From the NCBI GenBank assembly GCA_963712905.1, contig CAVQJU010000003.1:223807-287806 (forward strand): a DNA stretch of 64,000 bases. The letters are read 5' to 3'. This document shows positions 63,995-64,000 of this stretch, in pieces. Every line of letters begins with the position of its first letter. Position 1 is the first letter of the stretch. The notes beneath the pieces are model-generated. The model was not told where the DNA came from. It saw only the letters and a list, made by a program, of their open reading frames with translations, and did not search any database. The DNA is from CAVQJU01 sp963712905. Lineage in GTDB: Bacteria; Acidobacteriota; Vicinamibacteria; Vicinamibacterales; CAVVIG01. The translations under genes and the position numbers were made by a program.

Positions 63995-64000
63995 GTATTG

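Overview
This window is a GC-rich bacterial chromosome segment. It is densely packed, mostly on the minus strand, and many neighbouring genes share a 4-base ATGA or GTGA stop/start overlap. The gene mix fits a soil or environmental Acidobacteriota, possibly class Vicinamibacteria. The pointers are CRTAC1/ASPIC-UnbV and NHL propeller proteins with Tat-like or Sec signals, DUF2911, DinB-type proteins, a membrane-anchored Ser/Thr kinase, an S8 peptidase with NI(I/V)WGT repeats and a Planctomycetes/Verrucomicrobia-like microcompartment set. This placement is an inference from gene content. The 23S rRNA at 60.6-63.6 kb would settle it.

Layout. 0-7.3 kb: end of a sugar dehydrogenase gene, an AlaX-like editing protein, a sensor kinase, queC-queE (queuosine precursor; queC frameshifted), DUF72 and a ClpN-only protein. 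7.3-20.3 kb: one long minus-strand run read from a tRNA-Met through tilS, ftsH, folP, a fused cdaA-cdaR gene, glmM, pdxJ, a TPR protein, a TM-YHS protein, a class II aldolase, one BMC-H and three BMC-P shell proteins, a small Cys-rich protein, nth and a cyclophilin. 20.3-33.3 kb: queA (interrupted at a 4-bp repeat), a GNAT, the S8 peptidase, a LigD-type polymerase domain, fabH, ruvB-ruvA-ruvC-yebC, a methyltransferase, a membrane protein, a SpoU methylase and a TIM-barrel isomerase. 33.3-37.6 kb: a looser, apparently less GC-rich accessory patch with a receiver-like protein, a DUF3309 peptide, dodecin, a coiled-coil protein, a secreted protein and a decayed histidine kinase. 37.6-46.8 kb: alkB, hupE plus two tandem metallo-beta-lactamase-fold proteins, DUF2911, a large Ser/Thr kinase and a GT-C-like membrane protein. 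46.9-60.1 kb: a minus-strand cluster of hrpB, msrA-msrB, two SGNH proteins, NHL and CRTAC1 proteins, a two-component pair and two DinB proteins, then a secreted protein and a TPR protein. 60.2-64.0 kb: the 3' part of an rRNA operon on the minus strand (5S, 23S, spacer, degenerate tRNA-Ala). The 16S gene should lie beyond the right edge.

The most notable points are the compact microcompartment gene set with a 77-residue Cys-rich protein that looks like cargo, the NI(I/V)WGT repeat domain of the S8 peptidase, a CdaA-CdaR fusion directly upstream of glmM, and a dispersed family of 7-bp-period repeats, partly hairpin-forming, in gene gaps. Several frame breaks occur. The one in queA sits in a 4-bp repeat tract and one of the two in the kinase at 36.4-37.5 kb is a 5-bp duplication; queC, the second kinase break and the GNAT are single-base changes. 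Slippage, decay and assembly error all have to be considered.
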